A DNA stretch of 64,000 nt from Variovorax guangxiensis (lineage in GTDB: Bacteria; Pseudomonadota; Gammaproteobacteria; Burkholderiales; Burkholderiaceae_C). Shown piece by piece: positions 52,699 to 60,928 of this stretch. A program made the translations under genes and the position numbers. Under the pieces are notes generated by a model. It saw only the letters and a list, made by a program, of their open reading frames with translations. It was not told the DNA's origin and ran no database searches. How positions within the stretch are numbered: the stretch's first letter is position 1; the number at the start of each line of letters is the position of its first letter. The stretch is taken from contig NZ_RXFT01000023.1 of assembly GCF_003952165.1 (NCBI RefSeq), forward strand, positions 16,898-80,897, written 5' to 3'.

Positions 52699-53187
52699 AT
52701 GCGGATCCAGAGCCAGAAGACTTTCTTCTCCGGCCTCATGTTCACTTGCGTCGGAGCGGCCTTCGCGATCGGGGCCAACAACTACAACGTCGGCAGCGCG
52801 GCCCGCATGGGCCCCGGCTATTTCCCGCTGATCATCGGCACGCTGCTGACGGTGCTGGGGCTGGTGGTGGTCGCGAGCGCATTCACCATGAAGACCGCCG
52901 ATGGAGATCCCGTAGGAAAGATCGCATGGAAGCCGCTGGGCTTCATCATCGGCGCGAACCTGTTGTTCGGAGTCCTGCTGGCGGGCCTGCACAACATCGG
53001 GCTGCCGGCCATGGGTCTGATCGTCGCGATCTACGCGCTCGTCGTCGTCGCCTGCATGGCGGGGGCGAACTTCTCGATGAAGCTTTCGCTGATCCTCGCG
53101 ACCGTGCTGGCCGTGGGCAGCTACCTCACCTTCATCGTCGGGCTGAAGCTGCAGTTTCAGGTCTGGCCGACCTTCATCAGCGGCTGA
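52699..53187 (+). CDS. tctB: Tripartite tricarboxylate transporter small membrane subunit TctB
   Basis: A 162-residue protein with four membrane segments. The opening GLMFTCVGAAFAIGANNYNVGSAARMGPGYFP is the TctB signature (GTARxMGPGYFP). It pairs with TctA to form the membrane part of a TTT-family carboxylate uptake system. A GAAAGAGA site precedes ATG 52699. tctA begins 14 bases after the stop. Confidence 0.92.
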   Translation: MRIQSQKTFFSGLMFTCVGAAFAIGANNYNVGSAARMGPGYFPLIIGTLLTVLGLVVVASAFTMKTADGDPVGKIAWKPLGFIIGANLLFGVLLAGLHNIGLPAMGLIVAIYALVVVACMAGANFSMKLSLILATVLAVGSYLTFIVGLKLQFQVWPTFISG

Positions 53188-53201
53188 AGGGGGAAGGCAC
53201 C

Positions 53202-54722
53202 ATGACCGACCTGATCAACAACCTCTCGCTCGGCTTCGCAACGGCCGTATCGCTGCAGAACATCCTGTACGCATTCATCGGCTGCCTGCTGGGCACGCTG
53301 ATCGGCGTGCTGCCCGGCATCGGCCCGACGGCCACCATCGCCATGCTGCTGCCCGCCACCTATGCGCTGCCGCCGGTGGCGGCGCTGATCATGCTGGCCG
53401 GCATCTACTACGGCTCGCAGTACGGCGGCTCGACCACCGCGATCCTGGTGAACCTGCCGGGCGAATCGTCTTCCGTGGTCACGGTGATCGACGGCCATCA
53501 GATGGCCAAGCAGGGCAGGGGAGGGCCGGCGCTTGCCGCGGCCGGCCTGGGGTCGTTCTTCGCAGGCTGCGTGGGCACTCTGATCCTGGCCGCGTTCGCG
53601 CCTCCGCTGACGGAGATCGCCTTCAAGTTCGGCCCGGCCGAATACTTCTCGCTGATGATCCTGGGCCTCATCGGCGCCGTGGTGCTGGCCTCGGGCTCGC
53701 TGCTCAAGGCGATCTGCATGATCATGGTGGGTTTGCTGCTCGGACTCGTGGGCACCGACGTCAACTCCGGCGTTGCGCGCTACAGCTTCGACATCCCCGA
53801 ACTCACGGACGGCCTGGGGTTCATCGCCATCGCGATGGGCGTGTTCGGCTACGGCGAGATCATCGCCAACCTGGCCAGGCCGGAGGACGAGCGGGAGGTG
53901 TTCACGGCGAAGGTCTCGGGCCTGATGCCGACGAAGGAAGACTTCCGGCGCATGCTCCCCGCGGTGCTGCGCGGCACGGCGCTGGGCTCCTCCCTGGGCA
54001 TCCTGCCAGGCGGCGGTGCGCTGCTGTCGGCCTTCGCCGCGTATACGCTGGAGAAGAAGATCAAGCTCAAGCCGGGCGAGGTCACCTTCGGCAAAGGCAA
54101 CATCCGCGGCGTTGCGGGCCCTGAAGCCGCCAACAACGCGGGCGCGCAGACTTCGTTCATTCCGATGCTCACGCTGGGCATTCCGCCCAATCCGGTGATG
54201 GCGTTGATGGTCGGTGCGATGACCATCCACAACATCCAGCCCGGCCCGCAGGTCATGACCAGCAATCCGGAGCTCTTCTGGGGCCTGATCGCCTCGATGT
54301 GGATCGGCAACCTGATGCTGGTGATCCTGAACCTGCCGCTCATCGGGCTGTGGATCAAGCTGCTGACGATTCCCTACCGGTGGCTGTTTCCGGCCATCGT
54401 GCTGTTCTGCGCCATCGGCGTCTACTCGACCAACAACAACGTCTTCGACATCTGGCTGGTGGCGATCTTCGGCGTGGTGGGCTACACCTTCATCAAGCTG
54501 GGCTGCGAGCCGGCGCCATTGCTGCTGGGGCTGATCCTCGGGCCGATGATGGAGGAGAACCTGCGCCGCGCACTGCTGCTGTCGCGTGGCGACTGGAGCG
54601 TGTTCGTGTCGCGGCCGATCTCGGCGGGCCTGCTGGTCGCCGCGCTCATCCTGCTGCTGATCGTGCTGTTGCCGTCCATACGCTCCAAGCGCGAGGAGGC
54701 TTTCGTCGAGGAGGGCGGCTGA
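53202..54722 (+). CDS. tctA: Tripartite tricarboxylate transporter large permease TctA
   Basis: A 506-residue permease with the family motifs GVLPGIGPTATIAMLLP, YGGSTTAILVNLPGESSS and GVAGPEAANNAGAQTSFIPMLTLGIPPNP. It has about twelve membrane segments. The partner periplasmic binding protein TctC is not next to it, so TctC must come from elsewhere. Strong AAGGGGGAAGG precedes ATG 53202. The substrate cannot be told from TctA alone (citrate, terephthalate, protocatechuate and others are known). Confidence 0.95.
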   Translation: MTDLINNLSLGFATAVSLQNILYAFIGCLLGTLIGVLPGIGPTATIAMLLPATYALPPVAALIMLAGIYYGSQYGGSTTAILVNLPGESSSVVTVIDGHQMAKQGRGGPALAAAGLGSFFAGCVGTLILAAFAPPLTEIAFKFGPAEYFSLMILGLIGAVVLASGSLLKAICMIMVGLLLGLVGTDVNSGVARYSFDIPELTDGLGFIAIAMGVFGYGEIIANLARPEDEREVFTAKVSGLMPTKEDFRRMLPAVLRGTALGSSLGILPGGGALLSAFAAYTLEKKIKLKPGEVTFGKGNIRGVAGPEAANNAGAQTSFIPMLTLGIPPNPVMALMVGAMTIHNIQPGPQVMTSNPELFWGLIASMWIGNLMLVILNLPLIGLWIKLLTIPYRWLFPAIVLFCAIGVYSTNNNVFDIWLVAIFGVVGYTFIKLGCEPAPLLLGLILGPMMEENLRRALLLSRGDWSVFVSRPISAGLLVAALILLLIVLLPSIRSKREEAFVEEGG

Positions 54723-54813
54723 GGCGGAGGCCGCCTTCGACCACGCCAGGAGGCGGGCAGTCGTTGCGGTCTGGATTCCGGCGGCGCTGAGGTTTGGGTG
54801 CTGCTCGGATAGA

Positions 54814-55566
54814 GTGCCGGGAATCCCTCGCAACTCTGCTCGCGCGTCCTTGAACTCCATCAGCCTCTCCCGCACCCGCTTCGACGCCGCCATCGTCGAC
54901 CTCGACGGCACCATGGTCGACACGCTGGGCGACTTCGCCGCTTCGCTCAACCGCATGCTCGACGATCTCTCGCTGCCGCACGTGGCGCCTTCCGCCATCG
55001 AGAAGATGGTGGGCAAGGGCTCGGAGCACCTGATCCATTCCGCGCTCGTGCACGTGATGGGGCCGGTCGTCGCCGATGCAGCGGAGGCCGACGCGAAGGC
55101 GCGTGCGCTGTTCGACTGGGCCTGGGAGCGTTACCAGCATCACTACCTCGCCATCAACGGGCGGCATTCGGCGGTGTACCCCGGCGTGATCGAAGGGCTG
55201 AAAGCGCTGCGCGCACAAGGCCTGAGGCTGGCGTGCCTCACCAACAAGCCGACCTCGTTCGCCAAGCCGCTGCTGGCCGACAAGGGGCTCGACGGCTTCT
55301 TCGAGCTTGTGTTCGGCGGCGACGCCTTCGAGCGCAAGAAGCCCGATCCGCTGCCGCTGCTGAAGACCTGCGAGGCGATGGGCACGACGCCCGCGCGCAC
55401 GCTGATGGTCGGTGATTCGAGCAACGACGCGCGCGCCGCGCGTGCGGCGGGTTGTCCCGTGGTGCTGGTGACCTACGGCTACAACCACGGCGAGCCGGTG
55501 CGCGGCGTGGATGCCGACGGTTTCGTCGATTCGCTGGCCGCGTTGGCGCCGGCCGCCGCGCGGTAG
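54814..55566 (+). CDS. gph: HAD-superfamily phosphoglycolate phosphatase
   Basis: A 250-residue HAD hydrolase with motif I DLDGTMVDT (FDAAIVDLDGTM), motif II CLTNKP, motif III KKPDP and motif IV GDSSNDARAARAAG. It dephosphorylates 2-phosphoglycolate. The GTG at 54814 is the longest start; TTG 54850 is closer to the family N-terminus. Genes of this type often lie beside trpE in Burkholderiales. A GC hairpin at 54722-54736 separates it from tctA. Confidence 0.88.
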   Translation: MPGIPRNSARASLNSISLSRTRFDAAIVDLDGTMVDTLGDFAASLNRMLDDLSLPHVAPSAIEKMVGKGSEHLIHSALVHVMGPVVADAAEADAKARALFDWAWERYQHHYLAINGRHSAVYPGVIEGLKALRAQGLRLACLTNKPTSFAKPLLADKGLDGFFELVFGGDAFERKKPDPLPLLKTCEAMGTTPARTLMVGDSSNDARAARAAGCPVVLVTYGYNHGEPVRGVDADGFVDSLAALAPAAAR

Positions 55567-55575
55567 CAGCGCCAG

Positions 55576-56178
55576 TTACTGCTTGCCGAGCAGCGCGTCC
55601 TTCAGCTTCCAGTCGGCCGGGTTCGGGCCCAGCCAGATGCGCAGCAGCGCGTTGAAGAAGGCTTGTTCCTTGATCGGATCGGGCTGGGGCGCGCCGCGCA
55701 CGGTGATCAGCGTGCCGGTGCCGGGCAGCCAGTCGATGGTGAAGGTGTCGCCGGTCTTCAACTGCTTCTGGTCGGCGAACATCTGGCCCATGCGCAGCAG
55801 GCCCGGAATGAGGTTGACCATCTCGCTCTTGGGCGAGTTGTCTTCCACGCCCTTGGTGAAGAGCTTGCCGAGTTCGTTCGCGTCGATGTCGCGCAGCATC
55901 GTGATGGCCACGCGCTTGGGGCCGGGCGCGGCCAGTGCTTCCTCGGGCGTCGACACCTTCTTGCCCACGTAGAGGCCGGCCGTGTAGACCTTGAAGATGG
56001 CCTTGTAGCGGATGCCCGCGCCATTGAGCACGAGGGGCGCGCCACGCAGATCCATCTGGTCTTCGAGCTTGACGCCACCTACGTCGACCTGTGCGGCCGG
56101 CACACCGAGGCTGGCGGCGGCGAGGCAGGCGGCCAGGGCGAGGCGAGGGAACACGGTCGTGAGCGGAAGGGCGGTCAA
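55576..56178 (-). CDS. Chalcone-isomerase-like periplasmic protein
   Basis: A 200-residue protein with signal peptide (LALAACLAAASLGVPAAQ). The body (LRGAPLVLNGAGIRYKAIFKVYTAGLYVGKKVSTPEEALAAPGPKRVAITMLRDI) matches the chalcone isomerase-like family of bacteria, whose biochemical role is unclear (a fatty acid- or hydrophobic-ligand-binding role is suspected). It is divergent from the trp leader and convergent with gph. Confidence 0.85.
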   Translation of the reverse strand: MTALPLTTVFPRLALAACLAAASLGVPAAQVDVGGVKLEDQMDLRGAPLVLNGAGIRYKAIFKVYTAGLYVGKKVSTPEEALAAPGPKRVAITMLRDIDANELGKLFTKGVEDNSPKSEMVNLIPGLLRMGQMFADQKQLKTGDTFTIDWLPGTGTLITVRGAPQPDPIKEQAFFNALLRIWLGPNPADWKLKDALLGKQ

Positions 56179-56305
56179 CGCTGTCTCCTTGGAATTTGCG
56201 AACGGTCGTTCGAATGTATCTTTTCGTTCTACTCTTTCGGCTTCGGGGGAACCCTGAAAGCCACCGCCGATGCGCCCGGTTGCACGTTCGGGCGTTTTCG
56301 TGGGC

Positions 56306-56311
56306 TAAACT
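56306..56311 (+). promoter_or_regulatory. Possible -10 element for the trp leader
   Basis: TAAACT, about 11 bases before the leader ATG, with TTGCAC (56280-56285) upstream at a long 20-base spacing. If used, transcripts would start only a few bases before the leader ATG. Weak evidence. Confidence 0.3.
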
Positions 56312-56322
56312 CCGCAGCTCAT

Positions 56323-56406
56323 ATGTTCGTTCATCACGTCATTCAAACAGGTGAAGGCAGCCGGGGAGCCTGGCCCTGGCGTCGCCATACTTCGCTGACT
56401 GTTTGA
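56323..56406 (+). CDS. trpL: trp operon leader peptide (27 residues, two Trp codons)
   Basis: A 27-residue open frame MFVHHVIQTGEGSRGAWPWR... ending at TGA 56406, 121 bases before trpE. It contains closely spaced Trp codons at residues 17 and 19 (TGG 56371 and 56377). A perfect 7-bp hairpin (GGCGCAC / GTGCGCC, 56413-56429) follows the stop. The Trp-codon stretch TGGCCC (56371-56376) is complementary to GGGCCA at 56462-56467. This fits ribosome-mediated attenuation of trpE. No U-run after a hairpin is visible, so the mechanism may involve translation or Rho rather than an intrinsic terminator. Confidence 0.72.
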   Translation: MFVHHVIQTGEGSRGAWPWRRHTSLTV

Positions 56407-56412
56407 TTGCGC

Positions 56413-56467
56413 GGCGCACGCCGTGCGCCCGCGGTTCGGGACCGGCACGCTCGCCGGCACCGGGCCA
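56413..56467 (+). promoter_or_regulatory. trp attenuator region (hairpins)
   Basis: Contains the hairpin 56413-56429, an overlapping alternative CCCG / CGGG (56428-56440), and GGGCCA, which can pair with the Trp codons. These mutually exclusive structures are what an attenuator needs. Folding was done by eye only. Confidence 0.5.
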
Positions 56468-56527
56468 ACCCGTGAATGACATTGCCGCCGGCCGAAGGAG
56501 CGCCGCAGGCAACTGGAGAACGAATCC

Positions 56528-58030
56528 GTGATCACTGAACTTGAATTCAAGAGCCTCAGCGCCCAGGGCTACAACCGCATTCCGCTGATGGCCGAGGCCT
56601 TCGCCGACCTCGAGACTCCTCTTTCCCTCTACCTCAAGCTGGCCCATTCGCAAGGCGGCGGCAAGCACAGCTTCCTGCTCGAATCGGTGGTGGGCGGCGA
56701 GCGCTTCGGGCGCTACAGCTTCATCGGGCTGCCGGCGCGCACGCTGCTGCGCGCCAGCGGCTTCGGCGCCGAAGCCGTCACCGAGGTGGTGACCGACGGG
56801 CAGGTGGTCGAGACCGTCCGCGGCAATCCGCTCGATTTCGTCGCCGAGTACCAGAAGCGCTTCAAGGTCGCGCTGCGCCCGGGCCTGCCGCGCTTCTGCG
56901 GCGGTCTTGCCGGCTACTTCGGCTACGACACCGTGCGCCACATCGAGCGCAAGCTCGAGAAGACCTGCCCGCCCGACGCGCTGGGCTGCCCCGACATCCT
57001 GCTGCTGCAGTGCGAGGAACTGGCCGTCATCGACAACCTCTCGGGCAAGCTGTACCTCATCGTCTATGCCGATCCGAAGCAGCCCGAGGCCTATGCGGTG
57101 GGCAAGCGCCGCCTGCGCGAGCTGAAGGAAAAGCTCAAGTATTCGGTGAGCGCGCCCATCGTGAAGCCGACGCAGCCGCATCCACCCGAGCGCAGCTTCG
57201 CCAAGGCCGACTACCTCGCGGCCGTGGAGCGCGCAAAGGAAATGATCGCCGCCGGCGACTTCATGCAGGTGCAGGTGGGCCAGCGCATCAGCAAGCGCTA
57301 CACGGAGTCGCCGCTGTCGCTGTATCGCGCGCTGCGTTCGCTGAACCCGTCGCCCTACATGTACTACTACAACCTCGGCGACTTCCACGTGGTGGGCGCG
57401 TCGCCCGAGATCCTGGTGCGCCAGGAGAACACCGGCGAGGGCGAGCAGAAGATCACCATCCGCCCGCTGGCCGGCACCCGCCCGCGCGGCGCGTCGCTGG
57501 AGCTCGACAAGGCGGCCGAGGTGGAGCTCATCAACGATCCTAAGGAGCGCGCCGAGCACGTGATGCTGATCGACCTCGCGCGTAACGACATCGGCCGCAT
57601 CGCCAAGACCGGCAGCGTGAAAGTGACGGAAGCCTTCGCGGTGGAGCGCTACAGCCACGTGATGCACATCGTGAGCAACGTCGAAGGCACGCTGAAGGAC
57701 GGCATGACCGCCATCGACGTGCTCAAGGCCACCTTCCCGGCCGGCACGCTGACCGGCGCGCCGAAGGTGCATGCGATGGAGCTCATCGACGAACTGGAGC
57801 CCACCAAGCGCGGCCTGTACGGCGGCGCTTGCGGCTACATCAGCTACGCAGGCGACATGGACGTGGCCATCGCGATCCGCACCGGCATCGTGAAGGACCA
57901 GATGCTGCACGTGCAGGCCGCGGCCGGCGTGGTGGCCGACTCGGTGCCCGAGCTGGAGTGGAAGGAAACCGAGGCCAAGGCTCGGGCGCTGCTGCGGGCG
58001 GCGGAACTGGTCGAGGAGGGGTTGGAATGA
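56528..58030 (+). CDS. trpE: Anthranilate synthase component I TrpE
   Basis: A 500-residue enzyme that converts chorismate to anthranilate with ammonia from TrpG. The feedback site LLES is present in FLLESVVGGERFGRYSFIG, and active-site motifs are RPLAGTRPRG, LIDLARNDIGR and FPAGTLTGAPKVHAMELIDELEP. The start is GTG 56528 with GGAG 10 bases upstream. The last codons overlap the ATG of the inserted GxxExxY gene. Regulation by the upstream leader peptide is likely. Confidence 0.97.
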   Translation: MITELEFKSLSAQGYNRIPLMAEAFADLETPLSLYLKLAHSQGGGKHSFLLESVVGGERFGRYSFIGLPARTLLRASGFGAEAVTEVVTDGQVVETVRGNPLDFVAEYQKRFKVALRPGLPRFCGGLAGYFGYDTVRHIERKLEKTCPPDALGCPDILLLQCEELAVIDNLSGKLYLIVYADPKQPEAYAVGKRRLRELKEKLKYSVSAPIVKPTQPHPPERSFAKADYLAAVERAKEMIAAGDFMQVQVGQRISKRYTESPLSLYRALRSLNPSPYMYYYNLGDFHVVGASPEILVRQENTGEGEQKITIRPLAGTRPRGASLELDKAAEVELINDPKERAEHVMLIDLARNDIGRIAKTGSVKVTEAFAVERYSHVMHIVSNVEGTLKDGMTAIDVLKATFPAGTLTGAPKVHAMELIDELEPTKRGLYGGACGYISYAGDMDVAIAIRTGIVKDQMLHVQAAAGVVADSVPELEWKETEAKARALLRAAELVEEGLE

Positions 58031-58479
58031 GTGGCGTGGGATACGGGCAGCCGAACGCAGAGGGCGCGAAGGTTTCGCAGAGGTCGCAGAAGGAACCGCC
58101 AGGTTTTGAAAATGACTGTTCGCACGATGTCATCGGCGCGGCGGTCGAAGTTCAACGTGTGCTTGGCACGGGACTTCTGGAAAGCGCCCATGCGGCTGCG
58201 ATGGCGATCGAGCTGCATGAGCGCGAGTTGGCGTTCGAACGCGAAGTCCCGATCGAGGCGGTCTACAAGGGGCGCCCGCTGGGCATCGCATACCGCGCAG
58301 ACTTCGTGATCGAGGGCAGCGTGCTGCTCGAACTCAAGGCCATGGATGCCGTCAGCGAGGCGCATCGTGCGCAGTTGCTGTCGTATCTGCGCGTCTCCGG
58401 CATGAAGCTGGGCCTGCTGATCAACTTCCATACCTTCCCCGTCGTCAAGGGAATCCATCGGGTGGTGAACAAGCTATGA
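58027..58479 (+). CDS. GxxExxY family protein
   Basis: A 150-residue protein of the GxxExxY family (DVIGAAVEVQRVLGTGLLESAHAAAMAIEL; the last Tyr of the motif is His here). The C-terminal LKAMDAVSEAHRAQLLSYLRVSGMKLGLLINFHT is the conserved half. The first 23 residues are encoded by the left arm of a 45-bp inverted repeat, as is usual for these genes. Its ATG overlaps the trpE stop, and it separates trpE from trpG. A nuclease-like fold has been proposed for the family; no function is established. Confidence 0.88.
   Translation: MSGVGYGQPNAEGAKVSQRSQKEPPGFENDCSHDVIGAAVEVQRVLGTGLLESAHAAAMAIELHERELAFEREVPIEAVYKGRPLGIAYRADFVIEGSVLLELKAMDAVSEAHRAQLLSYLRVSGMKLGLLINFHTFPVVKGIHRVVNKL
58051..58095 (+). 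repeat. Left arm of 45-bp inverted repeat
   Basis: CCGAACGCAGAGGGCGCGAA and following bases to 58095. It matches the reverse complement of 58496-58540 at 41 of 45 positions. It encodes the N-terminus of the GxxExxY protein. Confidence 0.9.
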
Positions 58480-58495
58480 AGACCTTCTTTTTGAA

Positions 58496-58540
58496 TTCCT
58501 TCTGCGATTTCTGCGAAACCTTCGCGACTTCTGCGTTCGG
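58496..58540 (-). repeat. Right arm of 45-bp inverted repeat
   Basis: Lies after the GxxExxY stop and 28 bases before the trpG ATG. In reverse complement it would code for nearly the same peptide (PNAEVAKVSQKSQKE) as the left arm (PNAEGAKVSQRSQKE). Confidence 0.9.
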
Positions 58541-58567
58541 AAGTCCGGATTCGGAGGGCCTCGAAAA

Positions 58568-59152
58568 ATGAAGCTCCTGATGATCGACAACTACGACAGC
58601 TTCACCTACAACATCGTCCAGTACTTCGGCGAACTGGGTGCGGACGTGCAGGTGCATCGCAACGACGAGATCACGGTCGAGCAGATCGGCGAGCTGATCG
58701 CTTCGGGCGTGACGCGGCTGGTGGTGTCGCCGGGGCCTTGCTCGCCGGCGGAGGCGGGCGTGTCGGTGGCGGCCATCGAGGCCTTCGCGGGCAAGCTGCC
58801 CATCCTGGGGGTGTGCCTGGGGCACCAGGCCATCGGCGCGGCCTTCGGCGGCAAGATCGTGCGCGCGCAGCAGCTCATGCACGGCAAGACCAGCGAGATC
58901 ACGACCACGCAGGAAGGCGTGTTCGCGGGGCTGCCCCAGAGGTTCGTCGTCAACCGCTACCACTCGCTTTCCATCGAGCGCGAGAGCTGCCCGAAGGCGC
59001 TGGCTGTCACCGCCTGGACCGACGACGGCGAGATCATGGGCGTGCGTCACACCGGCTTCGCGCACGATGTGCGCATCGAGGGCGTGCAGTTCCATCCGGA
59101 ATCGATCTTGACGGAGCACGGTCACGCCATGCTCAAGAACTTTCTGGATTGA
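58568..59152 (+). CDS. trpG: Anthranilate synthase glutamine amidotransferase TrpG
   Basis: A 194-residue class I glutamine amidotransferase supplying ammonia to TrpE. The triad is visible: Cys83 in GVCLGHQAIG, and His176 and Glu178 in VQFHPES. The N-terminus MLMIDNYDSFTYNIVQYFGELG-like opening is typical. GGAGGG precedes the ATG by about 10 bases, so translation does not depend on trpE. Confidence 0.97.
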   Translation: MKLLMIDNYDSFTYNIVQYFGELGADVQVHRNDEITVEQIGELIASGVTRLVVSPGPCSPAEAGVSVAAIEAFAGKLPILGVCLGHQAIGAAFGGKIVRAQQLMHGKTSEITTTQEGVFAGLPQRFVVNRYHSLSIERESCPKALAVTAWTDDGEIMGVRHTGFAHDVRIEGVQFHPESILTEHGHAMLKNFLD

Positions 59153-59160
59153 CCACCACC

Positions 59161-60225
59161 ATGACCACCGATCGCACTTCCTTCGTCGACCTTCGCAGCG
59201 ACACCGTCACCCAACCCACGCCCGCGATGCGCGAGGCCATGATGGCGGCGCCCTTGGGCGACGACGTCTTCGGTACCGATCCGAGCGTGAACGCGCTGCA
59301 GGAAAAGATCGCGGCCATGCTGGGTTTCGAGGCGGCGCTGTTCGTGCCCACCGGCACGCAGAGCAATCTGTGCGCGATCCTGTCGCACTGCGGCCGCGGC
59401 GACGAGTACATCGTCGGCCAGCAGGCGCATTGCTACCGCTGGGAAGGCGGCGGAGCGGCGGTGTTCGGCAGCGTGCAGCCGCAACCGCTCGACCACGCGC
59501 CTGACGGCACGCTGCCGCTCGCGCAGATCGAGGCGGCCATCAAGCCCGACGACGCGCACTTCGCTCGCACGCGGCTGCTAGCGCTGGAGAACACGCTGGG
59601 CGGCAAGCTGCTGCCATTCGAATACGTGCAGGCGGCGACCGATCTCGCGAAGAGCAAGGGACTGCAGCGACACCTGGACGGTGCGCGGCTCTTCAACGCC
59701 GCGACCGCGCAGGCCGCGCTGAACAAGCGCGGCGACATCCGCGCCGAAGCCCGCCGCATCGCGCAGTGCTTCGACAGCGTGTCGGTGTGCTTCAGCAAGG
59801 GGCTTGGTGCGCCGATCGGCTCGGCGCTGGTTGGTTCGCGCGAGTTCATCGCCCGCGCACACCGCATCCGAAAGATGGCTGGCGGCGGCATGCGGCAGGC
59901 CGGCCTGCTGGCCGCGGCGGCGTCGCATGCGCTCGACCACCATGTCGACCGCCTTGCTGACGACCACGCGCTGGCACAGCGCCTGGCGCAGGGGCTCGAA
60001 GGCATCGAGGGGCTGAAGGTGGAGGCGCCGCACACGAACATCGTGTTCGTCGATCTCACCGGTGCTGCGCAGGCGCGCTCTTCGGAGCTGCTGGCGAGCC
60101 TCAATTCGCAGGGCATTCTTGCGACGGGCCTCTACCGGCTGCGCTTCGTGACGCACCTCGATGTCGACGCCGCCGGCGTGGACCGGGCCGTTGCCGCGAT
60201 CCGCGCCTTCTTCGCCAAATCCTGA
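59161..60225 (+). CDS. ltaE: Low-specificity L-threonine aldolase
   Basis: A 354-residue PLP enzyme that splits threonine or allo-threonine to glycine and acetaldehyde. The opening FVDLRSDTVTQPTPAMREAM and the PLP lysine K213 in CFSKGLGAPIGSALVG are characteristic, as is HLDGARLFNAA. It begins 8 bases after trpG, without an evident Shine-Dalgarno sequence, so it is probably translated by coupling. Its presence within the trp operon has no known biosynthetic reason. Confidence 0.93.
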   Translation: MTTDRTSFVDLRSDTVTQPTPAMREAMMAAPLGDDVFGTDPSVNALQEKIAAMLGFEAALFVPTGTQSNLCAILSHCGRGDEYIVGQQAHCYRWEGGGAAVFGSVQPQPLDHAPDGTLPLAQIEAAIKPDDAHFARTRLLALENTLGGKLLPFEYVQAATDLAKSKGLQRHLDGARLFNAATAQAALNKRGDIRAEARRIAQCFDSVSVCFSKGLGAPIGSALVGSREFIARAHRIRKMAGGGMRQAGLLAAAASHALDHHVDRLADDHALAQRLAQGLEGIEGLKVEAPHTNIVFVDLTGAAQARSSELLASLNSQGILATGLYRLRFVTHLDVDAAGVDRAVAAIRAFFAKS

Positions 60226-60241
60226 AAACGGCGAGAACGCG

Positions 60242-60907
60242 ATGCCCGATCTTCCGCATCTGCTCGCATTCATCGCCGCCGGCTGGCTGCTGAACCTCAC
60301 GCCGGGGCCCGACGTGCTGTACGTGGTCACGAATTCGCTGCGTTCGGGCGCGCGCGCCGGCATCGTGGCCGGGCTGGGCATCACGACAGGGTGCTTCGTG
60401 CACATCTTCGCTGCCGCCATCGGTGTGGGCACGCTGATGGCGACTTCCGCCGGGGCCTTCACCGTGCTCAAGTACATCGGCGCGGCCTACCTGCTGTACC
60501 TTGGCGTGCGCATGCTGATGTCGCGCGCCACGCCGCCCGCCGATCTCGACGCTGCCGCCGCGGCGGTGAGCGGGGAGCGCAGCCTCAAGGCGATCTTCGT
60601 GGGCGGCTTCTGGACCAACGTGCTCAACCCGAAGGTCGCGCTGTTCTTCCTGGCCTTCGTGCCGCAGTTCATTGCGCCGGGCACCGGCAACACGGCGCTG
60701 GCCTTCGTGCTGCTGGGCGTGCTGTTCAATCTCAACGCCATTCCCGTCAACGTGGGATGGGCGCTGGCGGCGGGCTGGATGGCGCGCCGCAGCGCTGTGC
60801 GCAAGGGCATGCACTGGCTCGACCGCGCCGCCGGCGTGCTGTTCATCGGCTTCGGCCTCAAGCTCGCGTTCACCGACGCGCCCGCCGCCGTTCGCGTCGG
60901 CCGCTGA
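60242..60907 (+). CDS. LysE/RhtB family amino acid exporter
   Basis: A 221-residue membrane protein with six predicted segments and the family motif NLTPGPDVLYVVTNSLRSGARAGIVAGLGITTG at the N-terminus, plus FWTNVLNPKVALFFLAFVPQF. Likely exports threonine, homoserine or related amino acids, which fits the upstream ltaE. Located between ltaE and trpD in the same orientation. Confidence 0.92.
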   Translation: MPDLPHLLAFIAAGWLLNLTPGPDVLYVVTNSLRSGARAGIVAGLGITTGCFVHIFAAAIGVGTLMATSAGAFTVLKYIGAAYLLYLGVRMLMSRATPPADLDAAAAAVSGERSLKAIFVGGFWTNVLNPKVALFFLAFVPQFIAPGTGNTALAFVLLGVLFNLNAIPVNVGWALAAGWMARRSAVRKGMHWLDRAAGVLFIGFGLKLAFTDAPAAVRVGR

Positions 60908-60928
60908 TTCTTTTCGAGGAGACTTTCC

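Noticed and set aside
54722..54736. AGGCGG-AGG-CCGCCT hairpin at the end of tctA
   Set aside because: The stem is short and no T-run follows, so a terminator call is not supported.
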